Source: an uncultured Porphyromonadaceae bacterium
Lineage (GTDB): Bacteria; Bacteroidota; Bacteroidia; Bacteroidales; Muribaculaceae
DNA: 43,151 nucleotides
Direction of reading: 5' to 3'
Assembly (NCBI GenBank): GCA_947175205.1
Contig: CAMWLS010000016.1
Location: forward strand, 1-43,151
Positions 18,710-25,220 of this stretch are shown piece by piece. The notes under the pieces are model-generated. The model worked only from the letters and a program-made list of their open reading frames with translations, had not been told where the DNA came from and made no database searches. How positions within the stretch are numbered: position 1 is the first letter of the stretch; each line of letters opens with the position of its first letter. Position numbers and translations under genes: made by a program.

Positions 18710-20142
18710 TGAAACAGATATTCAGAAGAGTTCTTCTGTGGGTGGTGGGTCTGGCCGGCATCAGTCTTGGTGCCGGAGCCCAGAATCCTGATCCCCGCAG
18801 TCTGACCATATATCAGATAATGGTGGCCTCTTTCCAGCATGGAGAGGGTGGAGCGCCGGGCTATAACGCCATGTGGGGCCCTGACGGTCACACCAAGAAC
18901 GGAAATATCAGAGGCATCATTAATGCCCTGGACCATATCCGGAGCATGGGTGCCAATGCCATCTGGCTTACGCCGGTGTTTGACAGCACCCGGGCTTTGG
19001 GAGGCGAGAAGCTGCAGGCCACGGGCTATTTTACCAATGATTTCTTTAAGATAGACCCGCGCTTTGGAACTTTTTCCGAGATGAAAGAGCTGGTGGATGA
19101 AGCGCATAGGCGTGGGATGTATGTGTTCCTGGACGGCGTCTTCGGACATCACGGCGGAGTCACTACCCCATCTCCATCAGGGCATGTTCTGGATACCACC
19201 GCTGTGCTGAGTGACCGTCCTGACGGCGGATATGGCAATATCAAGTATCCGGAGTCACTGGACTATATCAAGGAGGTGGCAACGTACTGGATGGACACTT
19301 TGGGCATTGACGGCTGGCGTCTTGACCAGGCATATCAGGCCATGCAGGGCGGCCACAATTACTGGCATGAGATTCGCGGCGCTGTGGAGCAGAAAGCTGC
19401 GGAGCGCAAGGCTGCCGGTGAGCGCTGGGGCACTTTGGGTTACATGGTGGGAGAGGACTGGGGTCCGGCCTCACGTGTAAATGTGGGAGTGTATAATACC
19501 GGAGGGCTGCTGAGTGCCTTTGATTTCCAGGGAAAGGAGACCATCAGCGGAGCCATGCAGGAGATAACGCCAGCTGACAGCATACTTACGTGGGAGCAGG
19601 TGATAGAAGTTCTGTCTCCGCCCACGGCACGCGGATACCTTAATGACAGCGTGATGCCTAATCTGTATCTTTCCAATCATGACGGTTACCGCGTGGCTGA
19701 CCACTTTGACCCCAGCGGGAAGAACTATTATGGACATCTGAAGACGCGTCATGCCATCTTAGCGGCATACTCGGGCCCTATAACGCTGTATTACGGTGAT
19801 GAATATGGTGACCGCAGTCTGGAAACAACGGGTGGCCAGAAGGATAATATCAGTCGTACCAGCGGCCATCTGGAGGCCCGTGACCGGCATGAGCTGGACC
19901 TGCGCAATTATATAGCGAGGGCCATGGAGTTTCGTGCCGCAAATCCGGCCATGTGGCGCGGTACAGCAAGTTTTGAGCGCATGGAAACGCCACAGGGTGA
20001 GGTGTTAGTGGTTACAAAGACTGACCCTGAAAGTGATAACAGTGTACGGATATTATTCAGCCGGGAGGATGTAACGGTAAAGATTGACGGTAAAGAACGG
20101 CGGTTGAAAGCCTGGGAACCGGTGTTTGAAGTGATATCATAA
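18709..20142 (+). CDS. secreted GH13 alpha-amylase family enzyme
   Basis: It is predicted to hydrolyse alpha-1,4-glucans outside the cytoplasm. A signal peptide (about residues 1-24, ending GAGAQ) precedes the TIM barrel. All four GH13 regions are visible: DGVFGHHG, GWRLDQA (nucleophile Asp206), VGEDWG (acid/base Glu249) and SNHDGYR (His324, Asp325). A short C-terminal beta domain ends near FEVIS. The 477 residues suit a single-domain amylase, and no carbohydrate-binding module is seen. The lack of a clear lipobox cysteine suggests a periplasmic location. No SusCD pair lies nearby, so this is not a typical starch locus. The start overlaps the prfB stop, and an intrinsic terminator lies 7 nt after its own stop. 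Confidence 0.93.
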   Translation: MKQIFRRVLLWVVGLAGISLGAGAQNPDPRSLTIYQIMVASFQHGEGGAPGYNAMWGPDGHTKNGNIRGIINALDHIRSMGANAIWLTPVFDSTRALGGEKLQATGYFTNDFFKIDPRFGTFSEMKELVDEAHRRGMYVFLDGVFGHHGGVTTPSPSGHVLDTTAVLSDRPDGGYGNIKYPESLDYIKEVATYWMDTLGIDGWRLDQAYQAMQGGHNYWHEIRGAVEQKAAERKAAGERWGTLGYMVGEDWGPASRVNVGVYNTGGLLSAFDFQGKETISGAMQEITPADSILTWEQVIEVLSPPTARGYLNDSVMPNLYLSNHDGYRVADHFDPSGKNYYGHLKTRHAILAAYSGPITLYYGDEYGDRSLETTGGQKDNISRTSGHLEARDRHELDLRNYIARAMEFRAANPAMWRGTASFERMETPQGEVLVVTKTDPESDNSVRILFSREDVTVKIDGKERRLKAWEPVFEVIS

Positions 20143-20148
20143 TAAGCG

Positions 20149-20181
20149 AGGGGCGCTGCGGAAGTGGCGCCCCTGTTTTTT
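20149..20181 (+). terminator. intrinsic terminator after the amylase gene
   Basis: A perfect 8-bp GC-rich stem (AGGGGCGC at 20149-20156 with GCGCCCCT at 20167-20174) is followed by G and six T (20176-20181). This is a textbook Rho-independent terminator for the prfB-amylase unit. Confidence 0.88.
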
Positions 20182-20240
20182 AAGAATATGGGATGTAAGA
20201 AGAGCGGGCGCCCCAACGGGTAGGTGCCCCCGCACGGAGT

Positions 20241-20343
20241 GCCCACGGAGAGAGTTTTTTAAGCGGGGAAGTGCCGCGCACAGAGGGCCCACGGAGAGAG
20301 TTTTTTAAGCGGGGAAGGTGCCGCGCACAGAGGGCCCACGGAG
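20241..20343. repeat. 46/47-bp tandem repeat, two full copies and a partial third
   Basis: Copy one is 20241-20286 (46 bp) and copy two is 20287-20333 (47 bp, one inserted G). A third copy begins at 20334 and breaks off after ten bases. Each copy carries six T followed by AAGCGGGGAA, echoing the T tract of the terminator just upstream, and a GC-rich half with GGGCCC. The roughly 300-bp gap between the amylase and higA genes holds this array, the terminator and the 9-bp array at 20391, and no gene that I can support. Confidence 0.85.
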
Positions 20344-20390
20344 GGCTTACAGAGGGGTGTTTTTGCAGGTGGTAAAGCGTGGAGGTGCTT

Positions 20391-20426
20391 CTTATGCGAC
20401 TTATGCGTCTTATAATACTTATAAGG
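20391..20426 (+). repeat. 9-bp-phased degenerate array, four units
   Basis: Four consecutive 9-mers begin with CTTAT in exact register: CTTATGCGA, CTTATGCGT, CTTATAATA and CTTATAAGG. They share the period and core of the arrays at 2-55 and 21268-21294. The array lies 14 nt beyond the 3' end of higA. Confidence 0.8.
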
Positions 20427-20439
20427 ATATGGGGGCTTG

Positions 20440-20805
20440 TCAAACGCCTAATACTATGGCGGGGTCAATGTTGAGCTTGGTACTGATTATGCGTGCCTGA
20501 CGCAGCGTGGGCTCCTTTTTGCCAGAAAGGTATTCACAAATTCTGGAAGGGCTTATTCCTATAAGTTTAGAGAGGGCTGCCTGGTTTAGCCCCATTTCAA
20601 ACATACGCAGTTTCAGCATATCCACCAGAGAGGGCTCCCCTATGGAGTAGTGTTTATCAGAGTAATCTGCAACCAGTCCTGAAAGTAATTCAAGTTCAAT
20701 GCTGTGGGGATCATCCAGGGGAGTTGCATCTGTCACTAAGGGTAGAATTTCCTCCACACGACTCAGTGCCCAGCGGTACTGTTGTTCGTTTTCTATCTTT
20801 GTCAT
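20440..20805 (-). CDS. higA: HigA-type antitoxin, XRE-family HTH
   Basis: It neutralises the HigB toxin encoded just upstream and normally represses the pair. The 121 residues have an N-terminal acidic region, which should bind the toxin. The C-terminal helix-turn-helix is at about residues 63-118, around MGLNQAALSKLIGISPSRICEYLSGKKEPTL (MGLNQ to SGKKEP). The order (toxin first, antitoxin second, 12 nt gap) is characteristic of HigBA, unlike most type II systems. The start is the ATG at 20803-20805. A palindrome inside the promoter at 21147-21159 is its likely operator. The assignment rests on fold and gene order. Confidence 0.88.
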   Translation of the reverse strand: MTKIENEQQYRWALSRVEEILPLVTDATPLDDPHSIELELLSGLVADYSDKHYSIGEPSLVDMLKLRMFEMGLNQAALSKLIGISPSRICEYLSGKKEPTLRQARIISTKLNIDPAIVLGV

Positions 20806-20817
20806 GGCTGTAATATG

Positions 20818-21111
20818 CTAAATTGTTGATGCTTCAATCTTGTCATATTCCTGATGAGTTCCAATGAAGCGGATATATATCCACTTGATTGTGAATTTTA
20901 TTATCACAATCAACCGATGGTTGTTACCCCGGATGTTGAATACGTAGTGCTGATTTCCAACATAGTCCACGCTATTAAAGTCCTTTTTGACGTCTGCGAA
21001 GCAAGTCCAGTTGGCCCTTTTTACAGTTTTTATCCACGCTTGTAAGGCTGTTTCCGTGTCAGGAAAACGTGCAATGTATTCTTTGAGCGGTTCTTCAGTA
21101 ATGACTCTCAT
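20818..21111 (-). CDS. higB: HigB-type toxin, RelE/HigB superfamily mRNA interferase
   Basis: It is predicted to cleave ribosome-bound mRNA when released from HigA. The 97-residue protein has the HigB pattern: an N-terminal MRVITEEPLKEYIARFPD, the helix WIKTVKRANW, a central VDYVGNQHYVFNIRGNNHRL, and strands ending YIRFIGTHQEYDKI. The conserved His in GTHQEYDKI and the basic residues in the RGNNHR strand are intact, so the toxin looks active. It is transcribed first, from the promoter at 21139-21169. Confidence 0.9.
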   Translation of the reverse strand: MRVITEEPLKEYIARFPDTETALQAWIKTVKRANWTCFADVKKDFNSVDYVGNQHYVFNIRGNNHRLIVIIKFTIKWIYIRFIGTHQEYDKIEASTI

Positions 21112-21135
21112 CAGTTATACCACGTATTTGTGATG

Positions 21136-21177
21136 TTGCAAAATTAGGAATAAAATTCCAAATGACAAAATTTGCAA
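21136..21177 (-). promoter_or_regulatory. higBA promoter with embedded operator-like palindromes
   Basis: On the minus strand TTTG (21166-21169) and TAATTTTG (21139-21146) are separated by exactly 19 nt, the Bacteroidota consensus. The spacer contains the perfect palindrome GGAATAAAATTCC (21147-21159). An outer inverted pair, TTGCAAA (21136-21142) and TTTGCAA (21171-21177), brackets the two boxes. A HigA dimer bound at the inner palindrome would block RNA polymerase. Confidence 0.72.
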
Positions 21178-21267
21178 TTCCGTTATTTTTCAGTAGGTTT
21201 TATTATGGCGCGTGAAGCCATGTCCCAAGTATTCAGGATAAAGTGTTTGTGGTGTTGCGTGTAAAGT

Positions 21268-21294
21268 CTTATAACACCTATGAATCTTATAACA
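21268..21294 (+). repeat. 9-bp-phased array, three units
   Basis: CTTATAACA, CCTATGAAT and CTTATAACA follow one another in exact 9-bp register between the 5' side of higB and the 3' end of the LuxR-type regulator gene. The outer units are identical and the middle one is degenerate. They belong with the arrays at 2-55 and 20391-20426. Confidence 0.72.
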
Positions 21295-21304
21295 TATAAT
21301 GCTG

Positions 21305-22978
21305 TCAGTTTTTGTTTAGGTCCATGAGTAGTGTGTCAAGGTTGCGGTCCGGGGTGAGGTTCATTTTGGTGCGGAGGCGCCAGCGTGCTTGTTTTACAGA
21401 TTCAGGGCGGATTCCGAGTGTGGCAGCTATCTGTTTGTTTGTAAGGCCTATGGCAATCATGGAAGCCAGCCTGATGTCAGCAGGTGTCAGGGCGGGATAG
21501 GACTCTTTGAGTGCGCTGATGAAGTGTGGCTGTATTTCAGTGAAGGTGGTGATAAAGGTGTCGTTATCTACGCCGTATGAGCCGTTGTGAGCTCTTATTG
21601 CCGTTTCTATGCGGGTGTGCAGGTCCTTATTCTCCGGCGGTATGTTTTTTCTGATATTGTCAATGAGAGTTTCTTTCTGCTCCAGAGCCAGCTGCATGGC
21701 CAGAGAGTGTCGGCGGCTTTTTTCCAGGTCAAGGTGTTCCTGAGAGGCGGCGCTGGCATGGCTTTTCCAGCGCCGGCGCATGCGCCAGGCCACATACAGG
21801 ATGACAGCAAGGAAAAGGATGGCGCCGGCTATAAGCCACATGTGCTGATGATGGCGGTGTTTGTTTTCAGCAGCTTCTTTTTCTGTAAGGAAAACGTTGA
21901 AGTCATGGTTGAGCACCTTGGTGTTACGGGCTTCTTCCATGAGGTCCTCAGCCTCTTCCAGGCGTCTTTCTGTAAGGATGTATGCTGAGTCACTGTCACC
22001 TGCGGCGGCATAAGCAATAGCAGTCCAAGCCAGAATATCCACGGTGTGGCGGCGGTTTTCAGCGTACCGGAGATTTTTCAGGGCAGAACGAGCGTAGAAA
22101 AGACCTGAGTCAGGATGTCCAATGTTTGCCATGACTCCGGCTAACGCGCCTTCGTACAGGGTCAGCAGGTTGGGGCAGTCATCAAAGTCTCTTACCATCC
22201 AATATGCTTTGAAGAGGGCGGTGGTGTCGTGTCCAAATACAAAGAGGTTATTGTAAGCGATATTGAGGGCATATTCATCCTGACTGAAGATAGTATCCGC
22301 AACCAGAGTGCGGAGTATGGCAACGGCTGAAGCGGTGTCACCGTTCATGCATAATACAGTGGAGCGGTTCAGCTGATTTCCCAGAACCACACGCGTCAGG
22401 CCAATGGAAGAGAATAGGGAATCAGCCTGGTCCAGCCAAAACAATGCACGCTTTTCCTGTCCGCTGCCGTTCATGAGCACACCCATGTCCATGGCATATG
22501 AGGCAGAGAGGGGGATGTCACCTGCGTTCTTAAAGAAGCGGTACTGGTTCAGAAGATAATCATATGTGGCGGTGTCATATGGAGGATTAGGTGCTTCTGT
22601 TGCCCAGAGAAGGCGGTGCGTTTCATAGGGATGTACAGCGGAATCATTCAGCTGCAAGGCAAGATTGTAGTGATAGTTGCCGCTGTCAGTCATTCCCAGT
22701 CGGGTCAGGCGGCGACCTGTCCAGTAATGTGCTCTTACGGCCAGCACGGTACCGGCTCCCGGAGCTTTTGCCAGAGTGCACAGAGAGTCAACCAGCGGCT
22801 TGATTACGGAGTCTGATTCCTGTGCCAGCCAGGCGCGTTCCAGAGCCACCACAAGAGAGTCTGCCTCAGGTGAAACGGGAGTCCATCCGTATGGTTCAAG
22901 GTTGCGCTGACGGTTGCATGCAAAAGTCAGCAGCGCAATGATGCAGAAGAAATAACGTGTATAGTATTTTAAGGACAT
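21305..22978 (-). CDS. membrane-anchored TPR / LuxR-type HTH transcriptional regulator
   Basis: This is a one-component regulator architecture common in Bacteroidota. A signal sequence with a lipobox-like end (LLTFAC) starts the protein. A helical TPR-like region of about 330 residues follows, presumably periplasmic. One transmembrane helix (about residues 378-400, WLIAGAILFLAVILYVAW) leads to a cytoplasmic coiled coil. The C-terminal LuxR/GerE-like helix-turn-helix is at about 495-545 (LTPADIRLASMIAIGLTN, then KQIAATLGIRPESVKQAR). I start at the ATG at 22978, giving MSLKYYTRYFF; an upstream TTG at 22999 would only add seven residues. It is divergent from two LRR protein genes, which are plausible targets. 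The inducer is unknown. No phosphoacceptor domain is seen. Confidence 0.85.
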   Translation of the reverse strand: MSLKYYTRYFFCIIALLTFACNRQRNLEPYGWTPVSPEADSLVVALERAWLAQESDSVIKPLVDSLCTLAKAPGAGTVLAVRAHYWTGRRLTRLGMTDSGNYHYNLALQLNDSAVHPYETHRLLWATEAPNPPYDTATYDYLLNQYRFFKNAGDIPLSASYAMDMGVLMNGSGQEKRALFWLDQADSLFSSIGLTRVVLGNQLNRSTVLCMNGDTASAVAILRTLVADTIFSQDEYALNIAYNNLFVFGHDTTALFKAYWMVRDFDDCPNLLTLYEGALAGVMANIGHPDSGLFYARSALKNLRYAENRRHTVDILAWTAIAYAAAGDSDSAYILTERRLEEAEDLMEEARNTKVLNHDFNVFLTEKEAAENKHRHHQHMWLIAGAILFLAVILYVAWRMRRRWKSHASAASQEHLDLEKSRRHSLAMQLALEQKETLIDNIRKNIPPENKDLHTRIETAIRAHNGSYGVDNDTFITTFTEIQPHFISALKESYPALTPADIRLASMIAIGLTNKQIAATLGIRPESVKQARWRLRTKMNLTPDRNLDTLLMDLNKN

Positions 22979-23003
22979 GTAGGATAACAATGGATTCAAA
23001 GGT

Positions 23004-23011
23004 CAAAGTTA
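23004..23011 (-). promoter_or_regulatory. possible -7 element of the TPR-LuxR regulator gene
   Basis: On the minus strand this reads TAACTTTG, matching TAnnTTTG, 25 nt before the ATG at 22978. I find no TTTG at the expected 19-21 nt upstream, so the promoter may depend on an activator. Confidence 0.4.
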
Positions 23012-23059
23012 AGTTTTTTCTGTGAAATGTACTCTTTCAATCGGGTGTTTAGGGGCTTG

Positions 23060-23116
23060 TAGACTATAAATAGACTGTGTTACCACCCTATGTTTTGGGG
23101 TGTACGGCTAATTTTG
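23060..23116 (+). promoter_or_regulatory. promoter region of the LRR gene pair with phased direct repeat
   Basis: TAATTTTG at 23109-23116 is a good -7 element 24 nt before the ATG at 23141. No TTTG lies at the right spacing, which suggests an activated promoter. Upstream, TAGACT occurs twice (23060-23065 and 23071-23076) with starts 11 bp apart, one helical turn, as is common for activator sites. CACCC (23084-23088) and GGGTG (23098-23102) form an inverted pair over the -33 region. Confidence 0.5.
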
Positions 23117-23140
23117 TGGGCAAAATCAATGTTAAATAAT

Positions 23141-25180
23141 ATGGTGAAAAAAATCTTACTCTTTCTGGCTGTACTCACGGCCTTCAACCTGCAGGCGGTA
23201 ACATTTAAGGGAGAACCCATAAGCGGGACCAGTAACTGCCGTATTGTGGGAATAGCTGAGGATCACGCAAGTGTAAACGGAGACCTTAACATCCCCATGT
23301 CACTTTATATTAACGGCCGAGTTTATCAGGTAACGGAAATAGCATCCGGGGCCTTAAATGATTTCCCCAATGTAACACGAATACTGTTACCCGGAAGTGT
23401 AACCAATATAGGAGGCCTAACAGAGTCATTCAAGAAAGGACCTCTTTATAACTTCTTTGGCTGCCCCAAGCTAAAAGAGTTCTATGTAGCATCAAATAAC
23501 CCGATGTTCTCTCATAACAGCCAGGGACTGCTGCTAAAGACAGACGGCAAGGACCTGGTGCGCTGTCCTCAGGCTGTGTCCACTGAGAACGGTACGCTGA
23601 AAGTGGGAGGAAATGTGAATGCCATATGTGAGGAAGCTTTCTCAGAGGTAACCACCGTGGTAAGACTGGAAATAGAATACCTGCGTGCTGTGAGCTATAA
23701 CGGCGGTCTTAACTCATGCGTAAATCTGGCATCCATCAGGATAAACAATGATGTGTTTTTACACACCAATGATGATGTGCTCATAGACCATACCGGAGTG
23801 CTTATGTGTTTCCCGCCCAAAAAGGTTCTGGGCTCCTACACGATGCCCGCCGAGGTAACTGAAATTTATGACTTTGCCTTTGCAAACACCATGTACCTAA
23901 GCACTGTCATTTTCAACAACAATGTGAAAAAGATAGGGCCTTATGCTTTCTATAAGGCTAATCTTGCCACAGTGAACCTGTCATCATCAGTAGAAACGGT
24001 GGAGCCCTTTGCCTTCTCAGAAATGCCCCGCCTGACCACTATAGTGACCCGTGGCGACTTAACAGAGCTGCCCGCCGGGTTTGCTGCAGGCTGTCCCAAC
24101 CTTACCACCCTCAATTTCCAGAAGACCCAGCCCTCAAAGCTTGGAAACGGAGCTTTCAAAAACTGTACTTCACTGGCTGATTATAAGTTCTCTGCCGCCA
24201 CGCTGATGGGTGACTCAGTATTCTATAATACAGGTTTTACAGAGGTGGTTTATGGTTCAGAAGCACCCGTGCAGGAGGCCGCGAGAAACGGTTACTATAT
24301 CTTTGCTGACTGTAAGAAGCTGGCCAGGATAAATCTTTCTGCCATAAACTGTGAAAACGGTCAGTTCACCCTGCCCGGGAAGTTTGCTCCCGGCTGTCCC
24401 AATCTGACAGAAGTGGAAATGGCGCGAAACACTTATATCCGCATGCCTAATCAGTTTACAGAAAACTGGTATACCTTTGGAGAAAGCTGCGCGCTGAAGA
24501 AGATTATTATGTACAGTTTTGAGTGTGAGACCTTCCGTCCGGCATTCCACTGGGGTAAGGGAGGCACGGCAAAGCCCAATATCTATATCCTCCGCAATGG
24601 TCTGGGTGCTGATGCCCCCGCACCCACGGATAAGCTGTGCGCCGGAGACCAATACACCACCGTAAAGCCCATTTACTATTACGAGAGCGTGCGTCCTGCA
24701 CCGTCATATTCCACCGGTAACGCCACTTTCTATATCCCCGGCGGAGCCATGGAGTTCTTCAGCGAGGCTCTTGACGCCGGCGCATATGTGGAAGAATTCT
24801 ACCGTTTCAACCCCGGAACCGAGCCTGACGGCAGCCTGAGTGTGGCACTGAATGTGGTGTTCCCTGATATGGTAAAATTAGAGTCCATGAAGGTTAACGA
24901 GGAGACCTTTACCAATCTTCCTGACAATAATAACAAAGTTTACACCGGAATCCCGGCTCAGTATGTGAAGACCATAGAGATGAATTATTCAGTCTTCGGG
25001 GTTCCTTTCACCACCACATACTCAGAAGGAGATTTCAGCGGCGTGGAAACTGTGGTTGCAGATGGAGACAGTGTGCCCGCTGAGTACTATGACCTCAAGG
25101 GTGTACGTGTCACTACTCCCTCCGCCGGAAATATTTACGTGGAGAAACGCGGAAGCAGCGTAAAGAAAGTGTTGCTCTGA
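23141..25180 (+). CDS. BspA-like leucine-rich-repeat surface protein (paralogue 1)
   Basis: After a signal peptide (MVKKILLFLAVLTAF...QA) the protein consists largely of Treponema-pallidum/BspA-type LRRs. Examples are IYDFAFANTMYLSTVIF, IGPYAFYKANLATVNL and VEPFAFSEMPRLTTI. A beta-rich C-terminal part follows, with a tail ending GNIYVEKRGSSVKKVLL that resembles Bacteroidales sorting tails. BspA-like proteins are cell-surface or secreted and often bind host proteins. The start at 23141 gives 679 residues, matching the 680 of its neighbour, and lies downstream of the -7 box; earlier in-frame ATGs at 23090 and 23129 are less likely. A 219-bp block near the 3' end is almost identical to the next gene. 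Confidence 0.88.
   Translation: MVKKILLFLAVLTAFNLQAVTFKGEPISGTSNCRIVGIAEDHASVNGDLNIPMSLYINGRVYQVTEIASGALNDFPNVTRILLPGSVTNIGGLTESFKKGPLYNFFGCPKLKEFYVASNNPMFSHNSQGLLLKTDGKDLVRCPQAVSTENGTLKVGGNVNAICEEAFSEVTTVVRLEIEYLRAVSYNGGLNSCVNLASIRINNDVFLHTNDDVLIDHTGVLMCFPPKKVLGSYTMPAEVTEIYDFAFANTMYLSTVIFNNNVKKIGPYAFYKANLATVNLSSSVETVEPFAFSEMPRLTTIVTRGDLTELPAGFAAGCPNLTTLNFQKTQPSKLGNGAFKNCTSLADYKFSAATLMGDSVFYNTGFTEVVYGSEAPVQEAARNGYYIFADCKKLARINLSAINCENGQFTLPGKFAPGCPNLTEVEMARNTYIRMPNQFTENWYTFGESCALKKIIMYSFECETFRPAFHWGKGGTAKPNIYILRNGLGADAPAPTDKLCAGDQYTTVKPIYYYESVRPAPSYSTGNATFYIPGGAMEFFSEALDAGAYVEEFYRFNPGTEPDGSLSVALNVVFPDMVKLESMKVNEETFTNLPDNNNKVYTGIPAQYVKTIEMNYSVFGVPFTTTYSEGDFSGVETVVADGDSVPAEYYDLKGVRVTTPSAGNIYVEKRGSSVKKVLL
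24681..24899 (+). repeat. near-identical tract shared with the downstream LRR paralogue, copy 1
   Basis: This 219-bp stretch differs from 26761-26979 at only four positions (24702, 24835, 24847, 24853), including a 132-bp run without any difference. The bases just upstream differ at many synonymous sites. This pattern fits recent gene conversion rather than uniform divergence. Confidence 0.85.
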
Positions 25181-25220
25181 AGCTCAGGAATGGACGTTAT
25201 CCACAGAAAAGGCTTTAATT

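Noticed and set aside
20180-20443. 87-residue minus-strand frame over the terminator and tandem repeat
   Set aside because: Its composition is produced by the 46/47-bp repeat and it has no start context or homologue I recognise.
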